64,000 nucleotides of DNA from Gaiellasilicea sp963784895 (GTDB lineage: Bacteria > Actinomycetota > Thermoleophilia > Gaiellales > Gaiellaceae), in assembly GCA_963784895.1 (NCBI GenBank), contig CAWATM010000011.1:165161-229160 (forward strand), given 5' to 3'. A program made the translations under genes and the position numbers. The notes beneath the pieces are model-generated. The model saw only the letters and a program-made list of their open reading frames with translations. It did no database searches and was not told the DNA's origin. Positions 8,754-16,792 of this stretch are shown here, one piece after another (within the stretch, counting starts at the first letter, position 1; each line of letters opens with the position of its first letter).

Positions 8754-8760
8754 CAGCGAG

Positions 8761-8766
8761 ACGCTA
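8761..8766 (-). promoter_or_regulatory. -10 hexamer of the serine hydrolase (leaderless)
   Basis: TAGCGT on the minus strand, 7 nt before GTG 8753. Confidence 0.5.
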
Positions 8767-8772
8767 CCGGCG

Positions 8773-8778
8773 TAGGGT
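8773..8778 (+). promoter_or_regulatory. -10 hexamer of the methyltransferase-ClC operon (leaderless)
   Basis: TAGGGT on the plus strand, 6 nt before GTG 8785. Confidence 0.48.
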
Positions 8779-8784
8779 GTCCCG

Positions 8785-9546
8785 GTGACGTTCGCGGTCG
8801 CCGCCGACTCCTACGACCGGTTCATGGGCCGCTACTCGGTGCTGCTCGCGCCGCAGCTCGCGGCGCTCGCCGGGGTCACCGCCGGCCAGCGGGTTCTCGA
8901 CGTCGGCTGCGGGCCGGGCGCGCTGACAACCGAGCTCGTCAGGCTGGTCGGCGCCGGGAGCGTGTCCGCGGTCGATCCGTCGGAGTCGTTCGTCGCCGCC
9001 GCCCGCGAGCGGCACCCCGGCGTCGCAGTCGAGCGGGCTGCGGCCGAGGAGCTGCCGTTTGCCGACGACTCGTTCGACGCTGCGCTGGCGCAGCTCGTCG
9101 TCCACTTCATGGCCGATCCGGTCGCGGGCCTCATGGAGATGGCGCGGGTGACGCGCAGCGGTGGCGTCGTCGTCGCCTGCGTGTGGGACCTCGCTGGCGG
9201 CCGGGCGCCGCTGAGCCCGTTCTGGGACGCGGCGCGGCAGCTCGACGCCGACGTCATGGACGAAGCTACGCTCGCCGGCGCGCGGGCCGGCCACCTGACC
9301 GAGCTGTTCGTGGCGGCGGGGTTGCGAGACGTCGAGGAGACGTCCCACTCGGTGCGTGTCGAGCATCAGACCTTCGAGGACTGGTGGGAACCGTTCACGC
9401 TCGGCGTCGGGCCTGCAGGCGCGTACGCCGCCGCGCTCGACCCGGAGAGGCAGGCCGAGCTGCGGGAGCGCTGCCGCGAGTTGTTCCCCGAGCCGCCGTT
9501 CGTTCTGACCGCGAGCGCTTGGGCGGCACGCGGCCTCGTCCCGTGA
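8785..9546 (+). CDS. Class I SAM-dependent methyltransferase
   Basis: 253 residues of the UbiE/Methyltransf_11 type. Motif I is VLDVGCGPGALTTELV (about residues 37-52), the acidic ribose-binding residue follows in VSAVDPSE, and motifs II/III are DSFDAALAQLVVHFMADP and RVTRSGGVVVACVWD. The acceptor substrate cannot be predicted. GTG 8785 fits both the family N-terminus and the -10 hexamer. Its stop overlaps the GTG of the downstream chloride channel in GTGA, so the two are translationally coupled. Confidence 0.9.
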   Translation: MTFAVAADSYDRFMGRYSVLLAPQLAALAGVTAGQRVLDVGCGPGALTTELVRLVGAGSVSAVDPSESFVAAARERHPGVAVERAAAEELPFADDSFDAALAQLVVHFMADPVAGLMEMARVTRSGGVVVACVWDLAGGRAPLSPFWDAARQLDADVMDEATLAGARAGHLTELFVAAGLRDVEETSHSVRVEHQTFEDWWEPFTLGVGPAGAYAAALDPERQAELRERCRELFPEPPFVLTASAWAARGLVP

Positions 9547-10826
9547 GCTCGGCTGCACCCGCTGGCCTCTCCGGGCTGCGCGCGCTTCGCCTGATCGCGC
9601 TCGGCGTCGTCGTCGGGATCCCGGCCGCACTCGTCGCTGCAGCTTTCGTCGCGTTGACGCACGAGCTCGAGCATTGGCTCTGGCAGGACCTGCCCGAGCG
9701 CATGGATGCGTCGAGCCCACCCTGGTATCTGATCCTTGGGCTCCCGCTCGTGGGCGCGAGCATCGTTCTCGCGGCGCGCACGCTCCTGCCGGGCGACGGC
9801 GGTCACGAGCCGCTCGGCGGCATCAGCGTCGAGCCGACTCCGCTGGCGCATGCGCCGGGTGTCGCTCTCGCGGCTCTCGGCTCGCTCCCGTTCGGTGCCG
9901 TCCTCGGGCCCGAAGCGCCGCTGATCGCGCTCGGGTCGGTCGTGGGGGTGGCGGCAGGGCGTTTGGGGGTCTTCGGCTCGGTGGATCAGCGCGTGCTCTC
10001 GACGGCCGGATCGTTCTCGGCGATCTCCGCCCTGTTCGGCGGGCCGCTTCTCGCCGGAATGCTGCTCCTCGAGGCGGGCGTTGGGCTCGGCGCCTCGCTG
10101 ATCCCGATTCTGATCCCGGGGCTCGTCGCGGCGTCGATCGGCTACCTCGTCTTCGTCGGGCTCGGCGATTGGGGCGGGCTGGAGTCGACTGCGCTGTCCG
10201 TCCCCGGACTGCCCGCCTACGACGGCGTCCGGATTCGCGACCTCGTGCTCGCAGTCGGTCTGGGAATCGCGATGGCGCTCGTCGTCCAGGTCGTCCGCCA
10301 CGTCGCGACGTACCTCGCCGGCCCCGGTCGGCTGCGCGCGGGCGTGCCGATGCTGCTCCTGGGCGGAGCGCTCATGGTCGGCTGCCTGGCGCTGCTCGCC
10401 GACGGCCTCGGCGCGAACGCGGAGGACGTGCTCTTCTCCGGTCAGCAGTCGATCCCGAACCTGGTCTCGGAGGACTCGGCCGAGATCGTGCTGGTGCTGC
10501 TCGCTGCGAAGGGGCTCGCGTTCGCGATCTGCCTCGGCTGCGGGTTCCGGGGCGGCTCGGTGTTCCCGGCGATCTTCCTCGGTATCGCCCTCGCGACGCT
10601 GGCGGTGATCGCGTTCGACGTCTCGCCGACGCTGGCGGTCGCAGCCGGGACGGCGGCCGGCATGGCGGCGATGACGCGGCTCGTGTTCGCCGCGGTCCTC
10701 TTCGCTGGGCTGCTCGTGGGTACGGTGGGCCACGATGCCATCCCCGCAGCCGCGCTGGCCGCGGTCGGTGCCTGGCTGACAGTGGCCGCGATCGACGAGC
10801 GGTTTCCCGTGCGGCGTCTGCCCTAG
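9543..10826 (+). CDS. ClC family chloride channel / H+-coupled antiporter
   Basis: 427-residue polytopic membrane protein. ClC signatures are LGPEAPLIALG, corresponding to the GREGP loop with the gating glutamate, and CGFRGGSVFPAIFLG, corresponding to the GxFxP loop. About ten or more hydrophobic helices are visible. The first loop differs from the classical GxGIP/GKEGP pattern, so whether it carries chloride, fluoride or another anion cannot be decided here. There is no CBS domain. The GTG start lies inside the stop of the methyltransferase (GTGA at 9543-9546). Confidence 0.85.
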   Translation: MSSAAPAGLSGLRALRLIALGVVVGIPAALVAAAFVALTHELEHWLWQDLPERMDASSPPWYLILGLPLVGASIVLAARTLLPGDGGHEPLGGISVEPTPLAHAPGVALAALGSLPFGAVLGPEAPLIALGSVVGVAAGRLGVFGSVDQRVLSTAGSFSAISALFGGPLLAGMLLLEAGVGLGASLIPILIPGLVAASIGYLVFVGLGDWGGLESTALSVPGLPAYDGVRIRDLVLAVGLGIAMALVVQVVRHVATYLAGPGRLRAGVPMLLLGGALMVGCLALLADGLGANAEDVLFSGQQSIPNLVSEDSAEIVLVLLAAKGLAFAICLGCGFRGGSVFPAIFLGIALATLAVIAFDVSPTLAVAAGTAAGMAAMTRLVFAAVLFAGLLVGTVGHDAIPAAALAAVGAWLTVAAIDERFPVRRLP

Positions 10827-10837
10827 CCTGGCCGGTC

Positions 10838-10843
10838 TAGGCT
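10838..10843 (+). promoter_or_regulatory. -10 hexamer of the MmcQ gene (leaderless)
   Basis: TAGGCT, 7 nt before GTG 10851. Confidence 0.45.
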
Positions 10844-10850
10844 GACGCTT

Positions 10851-11195
10851 GTGGTCACGATCGACGACGTCCGCTCGATCGCGCTGACGCTGCCGCGGTC
10901 GTACGAGGCGTTCGTGCGCGGCCGGGTCAAGTTCCGCGTCGGCCGGATCGTCTATCTCGCGTTCTCGCGCGACGAGACGCTGCTCGGCTTCGCCTTCCCG
11001 AAGGAGTGGCGTGACGCGCTCGTCGAGTCCGAGCCGCACAAGTTCATGCTGCCGCGCGCGTCCGACCTTCGTTACAACTGGGCGGTCGCCCGGCTGGCCG
11101 AGCTCGACGAGGCGGAGCTGCGGGAGCTCGTGATCGACGCCTGGTCGCTCGTGGTACCGAAGAGCGTCGCGGCCGCGTACGCCGAGCCCGAGTAG
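10851..11195 (+). CDS. MmcQ/YjbR family protein
   Basis: 114 residues of the MmcQ/YjbR (CyaY-like fold) family. Recognisable parts are ALTLPRSYEAFVRGRVKFRVGR, LLGFAFPKEWRDALVES and the tail NWAVARLAELDEAELRELVIDAW. Members are often annotated as DNA-binding, but the biochemical role is not established. It is a single-gene unit with its own -10 hexamer, converging on the small membrane protein. Confidence 0.82.
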   Translation: MVTIDDVRSIALTLPRSYEAFVRGRVKFRVGRIVYLAFSRDETLLGFAFPKEWRDALVESEPHKFMLPRASDLRYNWAVARLAELDEAELRELVIDAWSLVVPKSVAAAYAEPE

Positions 11196-11214
11196 GGCGG
11201 CTCTTGACGAGCGG

Positions 11215-11619
11215 CTAACCCTTGACCTGGCGGCCGGGGCGGTGCGCATACGCGTGCGGCCGAGCTGCAAGCAGCGTCAGGAGCGCGAGTGCGACGAAGT
11301 TGCGGAACGTCGGCTCGGGCCAGTGCACTTCGGCGGTGCCCTGGAACCAGTCGGGATCGACGAGGAAGACGATCGCGACGATGACCATCTTGCCGAACCA
11401 GGCGAGGACGAGGAAGAGCGTCGCGAGCACGATGCCCCAGAAGCCCAGTTCCGGCAGACCCACCGCGGCTGCGAAGTCGAGCACGTTCCAGGCGAGCCAG
11501 AACAGCAGCGGCCCGAACAGGATCACGACCGCGAGCACCGCGAGGGCAACGGCCAGCCCGCCCGCGACGAGAAGACCGATCCCGAGGGCGTGCAGGACGA
11601 CGCGGAGGGTCTGACTCAC
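11215..11619 (-). CDS. Small membrane protein of unknown function
   Basis: 134 residues with three or four hydrophobic helices (about 12-45, 55-90 and 110-120), acidic/aromatic loops such as DPDWFQGTAEVHWPEP, and a basic tail. I do not recognise a family. It lies 10 bp downstream of the cupin gene on the same strand, so the two probably share one transcript. Confidence 0.65.
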   Translation of the reverse strand: MSQTLRVVLHALGIGLLVAGGLAVALAVLAVVILFGPLLFWLAWNVLDFAAAVGLPELGFWGIVLATLFLVLAWFGKMVIVAIVFLVDPDWFQGTAEVHWPEPTFRNFVALALLTLLAARPHAYAHRPGRQVKG

Positions 11620-11629
11620 CGGCCGCGTC

Positions 11630-12172
11630 CTACCCGGGCAGCCAGCCGTCGCGGTAGGCGGTCGGCTCGCGGGGCGGGAGGGAGCCGTAGGCGGCGCCGC
11701 CGTCCATCGTCTCCTGGTCGACGCTCGCGCCGTGCCCCTTCGCGAGCTCGTCGACGGGGAAGCCGAGCTCGTCGTGTGCGCGAGCGCCGACCGCGATCAC
11801 GACGCACGGGCCGCTCCCCGCACCGACGAGCACGTGCTTCGTCTGCGGTGGGCAATGGACGAAGTCCCAGGCGCGCAGGGGTCGTTCCTCCCCTTCGACG
11901 ACCAGGACTGCGTTGCCCGAGACGACGAGGAACCCCTCCTGATCGCCTTCCCAGTGGTACATGGACATCGGCTCGCCAGGCATGAGCACGAACGGGTTGA
12001 CGCCGTACTGCACGTCGAGGTGCTCGTTCTCGAAGTCGTCGAGCGCGACACAGACTGCACCGCGGTCGTCGGCGTGCCGCCAGACGGCGTCGCGCAGGTT
12101 GAGGACGAACCAGCCCTCGCCGGTCGGGACGAGGCCGTGCTCGGTCTGCTCCGGCTTCGACTCCTGAACCAC
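11630..12172 (-). CDS. Cupin-domain protein
   Basis: 180 residues with one cupin barrel at about 55-130: VNPFVLMPGEPMSMYHWEGDQEGFLVVSGNAVLVVEG, then DFVHCPPQTKHVLVGAGSGP. The metal-ligand pattern is H-W-E...E in motif 1 and the His of TKH in motif 2, so it probably binds a divalent metal. The substrate is unknown. GTG 12172 has a TAGGAT -10 hexamer 6 nt upstream. It probably forms an operon with the membrane protein that follows. Confidence 0.83.
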   Translation of the reverse strand: MVQESKPEQTEHGLVPTGEGWFVLNLRDAVWRHADDRGAVCVALDDFENEHLDVQYGVNPFVLMPGEPMSMYHWEGDQEGFLVVSGNAVLVVEGEERPLRAWDFVHCPPQTKHVLVGAGSGPCVVIAVGARAHDELGFPVDELAKGHGASVDQETMDGGAAYGSLPPREPTAYRDGWLPG

Positions 12173-12178
12173 GAGCCA

Positions 12179-12184
12179 ATCCTA
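12179..12184 (-). promoter_or_regulatory. -10 hexamer of the cupin operon (leaderless)
   Basis: TAGGAT on the minus strand, 6 nt before GTG 12172. Confidence 0.52.
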
Positions 12185-12245
12185 GGACGACCTCCCCTTC
12201 GGTGTCGCACGAGCGACGGCGCAGCAAGGACCGACTGCCGGAAGT

Positions 12246-12251
12246 CATAAT
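12246..12251 (+). promoter_or_regulatory. -10 hexamer of the VOC gene (leaderless)
   Basis: CATAAT, 7 nt before GTG 12259. It supports this start over the GTG at 12202. Confidence 0.5.
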
Positions 12252-12258
12252 CCAGCGC

Positions 12259-12639
12259 GTGCTTGACGTTCAGCGAGTCGACTACATCCGCGTTCCGGTG
12301 ACGGACATGACCAGGGCGAACCACTTCTACGGCGAGGTTCTGGGCCTCCAGAGGAACCCGAACTCGCCCGGTGACGACTGGGTCGAGTACGAGGCCGGCA
12401 ACGTCACGCTCGCGGTGATGACGCCGCACACCCACGACTACGAGTTCGCGCCGCTACCGCCCGGGACGCTCGCGCTCCGCGTCCCCGACGTCGCCGAGGC
12501 GAAGGCAAAGCTGGAGGCGGCCGGGGTGCAGGTGAACGAGATGTGGGACTCAGGCGTCTGCCACGGGGCCGGGCTCCGCGACCCCGACGGCAACTCGATC
12601 CTGCTCCACCACCGCTACGTGCCCTCCGGGCAGACGTGA
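12259..12639 (+). CDS. VOC / glyoxalase-bleomycin resistance family protein
   Basis: 126 residues with two beta-alpha-beta-beta-beta modules of the vicinal-oxygen-chelate fold: VDYIRVPVTDMTRANHFYGEVLGL, and LALRVPDVAEAKAKLEAAGV followed by LRDPDGNSILLHHRY. Metal ligands may include the His and Glu of the second module, but the first-module His is not clear, so it may be a dioxygenase, isomerase or resistance protein. GTG 12259 is preferred because it has a good -10 hexamer and leaves room for the divergent cupin promoter; GTG 12202 would add 19 non-conserved residues. Confidence 0.82.
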   Translation: MLDVQRVDYIRVPVTDMTRANHFYGEVLGLQRNPNSPGDDWVEYEAGNVTLAVMTPHTHDYEFAPLPPGTLALRVPDVAEAKAKLEAAGVQVNEMWDSGVCHGAGLRDPDGNSILLHHRYVPSGQT

Positions 12640-12687
12640 TCGCTCCGCGCGACGCCCTGGTAGCGGCTGCCGCGATCGGCAGCGAGC

Positions 12688-13296
12688 TCAAGCACTGAAG
12701 TCGATCCGCATCACGACCCGGCGGAGGGTGGGATGGCTGACCTCGGTGAACCCGGCGTCGACAAAGATGCTGCGGCTGCCGACATGGAGCTCACCCCATT
12801 GGATCTCCCGGCCGGGCTGCGTGATCATCGGGTAGCCCTCGAGGGCGCGGGCGCCGCGATCCCGGGCGAAGTCGACGGCGGCGGCCGCGAGCGCTCGGCT
12901 GACGCCGCGGCGGCGGAAGCCCGTGCGGGTGACGAAGCACGTGACGGCCCAGACGGTGTCGTCGGCCTTGTCCTCTGCCCTGCCGACCCACGGCACGCGG
13001 CAGTCGCGCTGCAGGCGCGGGTAGAGGCTGCGCGGCTCGACCGCGCACCAGCCGGCCGGCTCGCTCCCGAGGTAGGCGACGATGCCGCTCGTCGTTTCCG
13101 ACGTCGGGTGCCCGCAGTCGGTCTGCCTGCGGAAGCGGAACGCCAGCTCCTGTGCTCCGACCGAGGCCCACGACTCCTTGGGCTGCATCTTGTATCGCTG
13201 GCACTGGCACCTGGACGGATCGCCGCGGGTCCCGAAGACGGCTTGGAGATCCTCCCAGGTCGCCTCGTTGGCGGGGACGACCGTGACTTCGGGCAC
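12688..13296 (-). CDS. GNAT family N-acetyltransferase
   Basis: 202 residues of the GCN5-related acyltransferase fold. The acetyl-CoA pyrophosphate loop is TGFRRRGVSRALAAAAV (about 135-150), preceded by the strand DDTVWAVTCFVTR. The N-terminal part contains CQCQRYKM, a Cys-containing segment seen in a subset of actinobacterial members. The acceptor is unknown. GTG 13296 is 8 nt after the stop of the DUF2007 gene, so the two are co-transcribed. Confidence 0.85.
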   Translation of the reverse strand: MPEVTVVPANEATWEDLQAVFGTRGDPSRCQCQRYKMQPKESWASVGAQELAFRFRRQTDCGHPTSETTSGIVAYLGSEPAGWCAVEPRSLYPRLQRDCRVPWVGRAEDKADDTVWAVTCFVTRTGFRRRGVSRALAAAAVDFARDRGARALEGYPMITQPGREIQWGELHVGSRSIFVDAGFTEVSHPTLRRVVMRIDFSA

Positions 13297-13304
13297 AGTG
13301 AGGC

Positions 13305-13517
13305 TCAGCTTTCGCCGAGCAACGCCCGTGCGGCTTCGACGTCGGTTGGGCGCACGAGGATCTCGCGCGGGCCGGCAGCCATGAAGTCCTCGAGCTGGGA
13401 GTCGAGTGCGTCGGTCTCGCGGTAGGCACATTCGATCCCGGCCGAGCGCAGCAGACCACAGACGACCTGAGCCTCGGGCTCGTCGGCGACGACCTTCACG
13501 ACCGCGACATCGTCCAT
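13305..13517 (-). CDS. DUF2007 putative signal-transducing protein
   Basis: 70 residues matching the DUF2007 family: VAVVKVVADEPEAQVVCGLLRSAGIECAYRE, then GPREILVRPTDVEAARALLGE. It is a small ferredoxin-like fold of unknown role. It is the first gene of a two-gene unit with the acetyltransferase. ATG 13517 follows a TACGGT -10 hexamer by 7 nt. Confidence 0.85.
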   Translation of the reverse strand: MDDVAVVKVVADEPEAQVVCGLLRSAGIECAYRETDALDSQLEDFMAAGPREILVRPTDVEAARALLGES

Positions 13518-13791
13518 GGCCGCAACCGTACCAATGCCGGTCCCGAACGTCGGCCAGCGTGCGTCGCCATGGCACGCGAGAAGCCGCCTGTCACTGCTGC
13601 AAGCGAAGCGCCGGGGTGATCGGGCTCAGCAGCCTCTTCGCCGCGCACGGTGACTTCGAGTCAACCTTGGTCGCGCCGCCGGCGCCGCAGCCTCACGATG
13701 GGGGACCTGCCCACGTCGTCTGGCTGAACGGGCCTCCTGCGCCGGTTTGAGCGCACGGTTTCGCCTCCGCGTGCGAGGTCTCGCCAGGCCG
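13518..13791. other. Intergenic region, no gene recognised
   Basis: About 270 bp between the DUF2007 start and the cysN stop. Apart from the DUF2007 -10 hexamer next to its start, no conserved protein segment, RNA gene or clear terminator hairpin was recognised on either strand. Confidence 0.5.
13525..13530 (-). promoter_or_regulatory. -10 hexamer of the DUF2007-GNAT operon (leaderless)
   Basis: TACGGT on the minus strand, 7 nt before ATG 13517. Confidence 0.48.
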
Positions 13792-15036
13792 CTACGCGTG
13801 CGCGGCGCTGATCATCCCGGCGCCCACGGTGTCGTTCGTCGACTCGTCGATCAGGATGAACGCGCCCGTGGCGCGGTTCTCGGCGTAGAGGTCGACCGCG
13901 AGCGGCTCGCTCAGCCGCAGCCGCACCCTCGCGATGTCGTTCAGCTCCAGCCGCTCCGGGCCGGGCTGGTCCTCGAGCGTGTGGATGTCGACGACCGAGA
14001 CGAGCTCGTCGACGATCGCGCGCACGGTGCGGGTCGTGTGCTTGATCGCGAGCTTCGCACGCGGTTCGAGCGGCTTCTCGGCCATCCAGCAGACCGTGGC
14101 CTCGACGTCCCGCGCGACCGTCGGCGCCTGCTCGGGGTCGGCGAGCATGTCGCCGCGGGAGACGTCGACGTCGTCGGCGAGGCGGATCGTCACGGACATG
14201 CCCGGCACGCCCAGGTCGGGCTCGACCGTGGCCACGGTCGAGCGCCGACCGGAGGGGAGCACGACGACGTCGTCGCCGTCGCGCCAGACCCCGCCGGCGA
14301 CCTGGCCCGCGTAGCCGCGGTAGTCGTGGTGCTCGTCCGAGATCGGGCGGATCACCCACTGGACGGGGAAGCGTCGATGCGCGAGGTCGCGGTCGCCGGC
14401 GATCTCGACCGTCTCCAGGTGCTCGAGCAGCGTCGGCCCCTCGTACCAGGGCATCCCAGTGCCCCGCTCGACGACGTTGTCACCGCGGAGCGCCGACATC
14501 GGGATCACCTGCACGTCGCGCAGCTCGAGCCGCTCGCTCGTCTCGCGCAATTCCTGCTCGATCTCGCGGAAGCGCGCCTCCGAGAAGTCGGCGAGATCCA
14601 TCTTGTTGACCGCGACGACGACGTGGGGGGTGCCGAGGATCGCCGCGATGTACGAGTGGCGGCGCGTCTGCTCGATCACGCCCTTGCGCGCATCGACGAG
14701 GATGATCGCCACGTCCGCGGTCGAGCAGCCCGTGACCATGTTGCGCGTGTATTGGACGTGCCCGGGCGCGTCGGCGAGCTGGAAGCGGCGGCGCGGCGTC
14801 AGAAAGGAGCGGTAGGCGACGTCGATCGTGATCCCCTGCTCGCGCTCGGCGCGGAGGCCGTCGGTGAGCAAGGCGAGGTTGACGTAGCCGTCGCCGCGGC
14901 GCTTCGAGGTCTCCTCGATGTGCTCGAGCTGGTCGGCGAGGATCTGCTTCGTGTCGTAGAGGAGCCGGCCGATCAGGGTCGACTTGCCGTCGTCGACCGA
15001 GCCCGCGGTCACGAGGCGGACCAGCTCGGTCGCCAT
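13792..15036 (-). CDS. cysN: Sulfate adenylyltransferase subunit 1 (GTPase)
   Basis: 414-residue GTPase subunit that drives APS synthesis from ATP and sulfate with CysD. G1 is GSVDDGKST, the switch region is REQGITIDVAYRSF, G3 is DAPGHVQY and G4 is NKMD, followed by two elongation-factor-like beta-barrels. There is no APS-kinase extension, so CysC is not fused. ATG 15036 sits 4 nt after the cysD stop. A TTG at 15054, with AGGA about 6 nt upstream, would add six residues and overlap cysD; both are possible. It is last gene of cysH-cysD-cysN. Confidence 0.95.
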   Translation of the reverse strand: MATELVRLVTAGSVDDGKSTLIGRLLYDTKQILADQLEHIEETSKRRGDGYVNLALLTDGLRAEREQGITIDVAYRSFLTPRRRFQLADAPGHVQYTRNMVTGCSTADVAIILVDARKGVIEQTRRHSYIAAILGTPHVVVAVNKMDLADFSEARFREIEQELRETSERLELRDVQVIPMSALRGDNVVERGTGMPWYEGPTLLEHLETVEIAGDRDLAHRRFPVQWVIRPISDEHHDYRGYAGQVAGGVWRDGDDVVVLPSGRRSTVATVEPDLGVPGMSVTIRLADDVDVSRGDMLADPEQAPTVARDVEATVCWMAEKPLEPRAKLAIKHTTRTVRAIVDELVSVVDIHTLEDQPGPERLELNDIARVRLRLSEPLAVDLYAENRATGAFILIDESTNDTVGAGMISAAHA

Positions 15037-15040
15037 CAGC

Positions 15041-15955
15041 TCAGAAGTAGCCAACGCGTTTCCTGTCCTCCATCGCCGCCTCGCTGGCGCGGTCGTCGGC
15101 GCGGGTCTCGCCGCGCTCGGTGACGCGGGTCGCCGCGATCTCGGCGACGACCTGCTCCAGCGTCTTCGCCTCCGACGCGACCGCTCCCGTACAGCTCATG
15201 TCGCCGACCGTTCGGAAGCGCACCGAGGCCGCGAACGGCTCCTCGCCGTCCATCCGCTCGACGAAGTCGCTGGCCGCGTAGAGCATCCCGTCGCGCCTGA
15301 AGACCTCGCGCTCGTGCGCGAAGTAGATCGACGGCAGCTCGAGCTCCTCGCGCGCGATGTACTGCCAGACGTCCAGCTCGGTCCAGTTCGAGATCGGGAA
15401 GACGCGCACGTGCTCGCCGCGGCGGACGCGGGCGTTGTAAAGGTTCCAGAGCTCGGGCCGCTGCACGCGCGGGTTCCACTGACCGAAGTCGTCGCGGAAG
15501 CTGAAGATCCGCTCCTTGGCACGGGCGCGCTCCTCGTCGCGGCGGGCGCCGCCGATCGCGGCGTCGAAGCGGTGCTCCTCGATCGCGTCGAGCAGCGTCG
15601 TCGTCTGCAGCTGGTTCCGCGAGGCGCGCGGGCCGGTCTCCTCGACGACGCGTCCGTTGTCGATCGACTCCTGCACCGAGGCGACGAGCAGCGTCTCGCC
15701 GAGCTCGGCGACGCGGCGGTCGCGGTACTCGATCACCTCGGGGAAGTTGTGGCCCGTGTCGACGTGCATGACGGGGAAGGGGAACTTGCCGGGGCGAAAG
15801 GCCTTCTCCGCGAGCCGGAGCAGCACGATCGAGTCCTTGCCGCCCGAGAAGAGGAGGACGGGACGCTCGAGCTCGGCGGCGAGCTCGCGCATGATGTGAA
15901 TCGCCTCCGCCTCGAGCTCGTCGAGGTGGGAGAGGTGGACGAGCTCCCGCTGCAT
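15041..15955 (-). CDS. cysD: Sulfate adenylyltransferase subunit 2
   Basis: 304 residues, the usual CysD length (about 302). It catalyses adenylylation of sulfate to APS together with CysN. The PP-loop is LLFSGGKDSIVLL (SGGKDS at 37-42), followed by FPVMHVDTGHNFPEV, GGARRDEERARAKERIFSFRD, FPISNWTELDVWQYI and the C-terminal CTGAV...KTLEQVVAEI. ATG 15955 overlaps the cysH stop by one base (TGATG), giving tight coupling. Confidence 0.96.
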   Translation of the reverse strand: MQRELVHLSHLDELEAEAIHIMRELAAELERPVLLFSGGKDSIVLLRLAEKAFRPGKFPFPVMHVDTGHNFPEVIEYRDRRVAELGETLLVASVQESIDNGRVVEETGPRASRNQLQTTTLLDAIEEHRFDAAIGGARRDEERARAKERIFSFRDDFGQWNPRVQRPELWNLYNARVRRGEHVRVFPISNWTELDVWQYIAREELELPSIYFAHEREVFRRDGMLYAASDFVERMDGEEPFAASVRFRTVGDMSCTGAVASEAKTLEQVVAEIAATRVTERGETRADDRASEAAMEDRKRVGYF

Positions 15956-16704
15956 CAGCTCGGCGGCGTAGGCTCGACGGAGCCGCCCAAGAGAGCGGAG
16001 GTGCCGGCTTCGCCGGCGCCGGAGCGGGAGTCGTGCAGTCCGCACTCGGTGCGGTCGCTGTCGGCCCAGCGGCCTTCGCGGCCGGCGCCCGGAAGCGTCG
16101 AGTGGGTGTCGCCGATGGAGGCGTAGCCGCGGTCGTGCAACACGTTGTAGGGCAGGTCGCGCTCGCGGATGTACGACCAGCAATCGTCGTCGCTCCAGTC
16201 GGCGAGCGGGTTCGCCTTCCACAGCTCGTGCTGGGAGTCCCAACCGAGCTTCGGCGCGTTCGCGCGAGTCGGCGACTGGTCGCGGCGGACGCCGGTGATC
16301 CAGCACTCGAGTCCTCCGAGCGCCCGAACGAGCGGCTCGACCTTGGCGACCGCCAGGTACACGTCGGGCGCGCGCTCCCAGAGCTTCTCGCCGTGGGTCG
16401 CGGTCAGCTCCTCGGCGCTCGGGCCCTCGAACACGTCGATCGTCGTGTCGTAGCGCTGCTCGACCTCGCGCCAGAACGCGTACGTCTCGGGGAAGAGGTA
16501 GTGGGTGTCGAGCGCGAAGACGCGCGCCTTCGGCTCGACGCCGAAGAGCATGTCGAGCAGCACGGTCTCCTCTTTCTGGAACGAGCAGGCGAGCGAGACC
16601 TTGTCGCCGAAGCGCTCGACCATCGCTGCCACCAGCTCGTGCGCCGAGAGCTCTTCGGAGCGCGCCGCGAGGGCGGCGAGGTCGTCGTGGGACGTGGCCG
16701 TCAT
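15955..16704 (-). CDS. cysH: Phosphoadenylyl-sulfate (PAPS) reductase, thioredoxin-dependent type
   Basis: 249 residues. It reduces activated sulfate to sulfite, using thioredoxin. The catalytic Cys is in TECGLH (C221). The paired cysteines that ligate the 4Fe-4S cluster in APS reductases are absent: YLAVAKVEPL stands where CC-x-x-R-K is expected, and SIGDTHST replaces the C-x-x-C segment. This indicates the cluster-free PAPS type, as in enteric bacteria. ATG 16704 was chosen because upstream sequence is not conserved; a TACCAT -10 hexamer lies 10 nt before it. It is the first gene of cysHDN. Confidence 0.92.
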   Translation of the reverse strand: MTATSHDDLAALAARSEELSAHELVAAMVERFGDKVSLACSFQKEETVLLDMLFGVEPKARVFALDTHYLFPETYAFWREVEQRYDTTIDVFEGPSAEELTATHGEKLWERAPDVYLAVAKVEPLVRALGGLECWITGVRRDQSPTRANAPKLGWDSQHELWKANPLADWSDDDCWSYIRERDLPYNVLHDRGYASIGDTHSTLPGAGREGRWADSDRTECGLHDSRSGAGEAGTSALLGGSVEPTPPS

Positions 16705-16714
16705 CGCGGCTCGG

Positions 16715-16720
16715 ATGGTA
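16715..16720 (-). promoter_or_regulatory. -10 hexamer of the cysHDN operon
   Basis: TACCAT on the minus strand, 10 nt before ATG 16704. Confidence 0.4.
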
Positions 16721-16737
16721 CCAGTGCAGCGCCGTCG

Positions 16738-16784
16738 TTCATAATTGCTACTAATCTCAGCTATAAAGCCTACGGATTTAGTGG
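16738..16784 (+). promoter_or_regulatory. Promoter and imperfect inverted repeat upstream of the sulfate-binding protein
   Basis: An unusually A/T-rich stretch for this genome. TTCATA (16738-16743) and TATAAA (16762-16767) are 18 bp apart and could be -35/-10 boxes. CTACTAATC (16748-16756) and GATTTAGTG (16775-16783) form an imperfect inverted repeat around the -10 box, a possible operator for a sulfur regulator. GTGGAG at 16781-16786 is a ribosome binding site 6 nt before ATG 16793. Confidence 0.4.
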
Positions 16785-16792
16785 AGATGCCG

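Noticed and set aside
10827..10850. Short hairpin AGCCT...AGGCT between the ClC and MmcQ genes as a terminator.
   Set aside because: Only a 5-bp stem with no T-run, and it overlaps the likely -10 hexamer of the next gene.
9366..11270. Long minus-strand open frame opposite the methyltransferase, ClC and MmcQ genes.
   Set aside because: Low-complexity Arg/Glu/Asp/Gln-rich translation, no homology, and three conserved genes occupy the other strand.
13518..13791. Possible small gene or remnant in the 270-bp gap upstream of DUF2007.
   Set aside because: Short open frames exist on both strands, but none has a ribosome site, a -10 box or recognisable residues.
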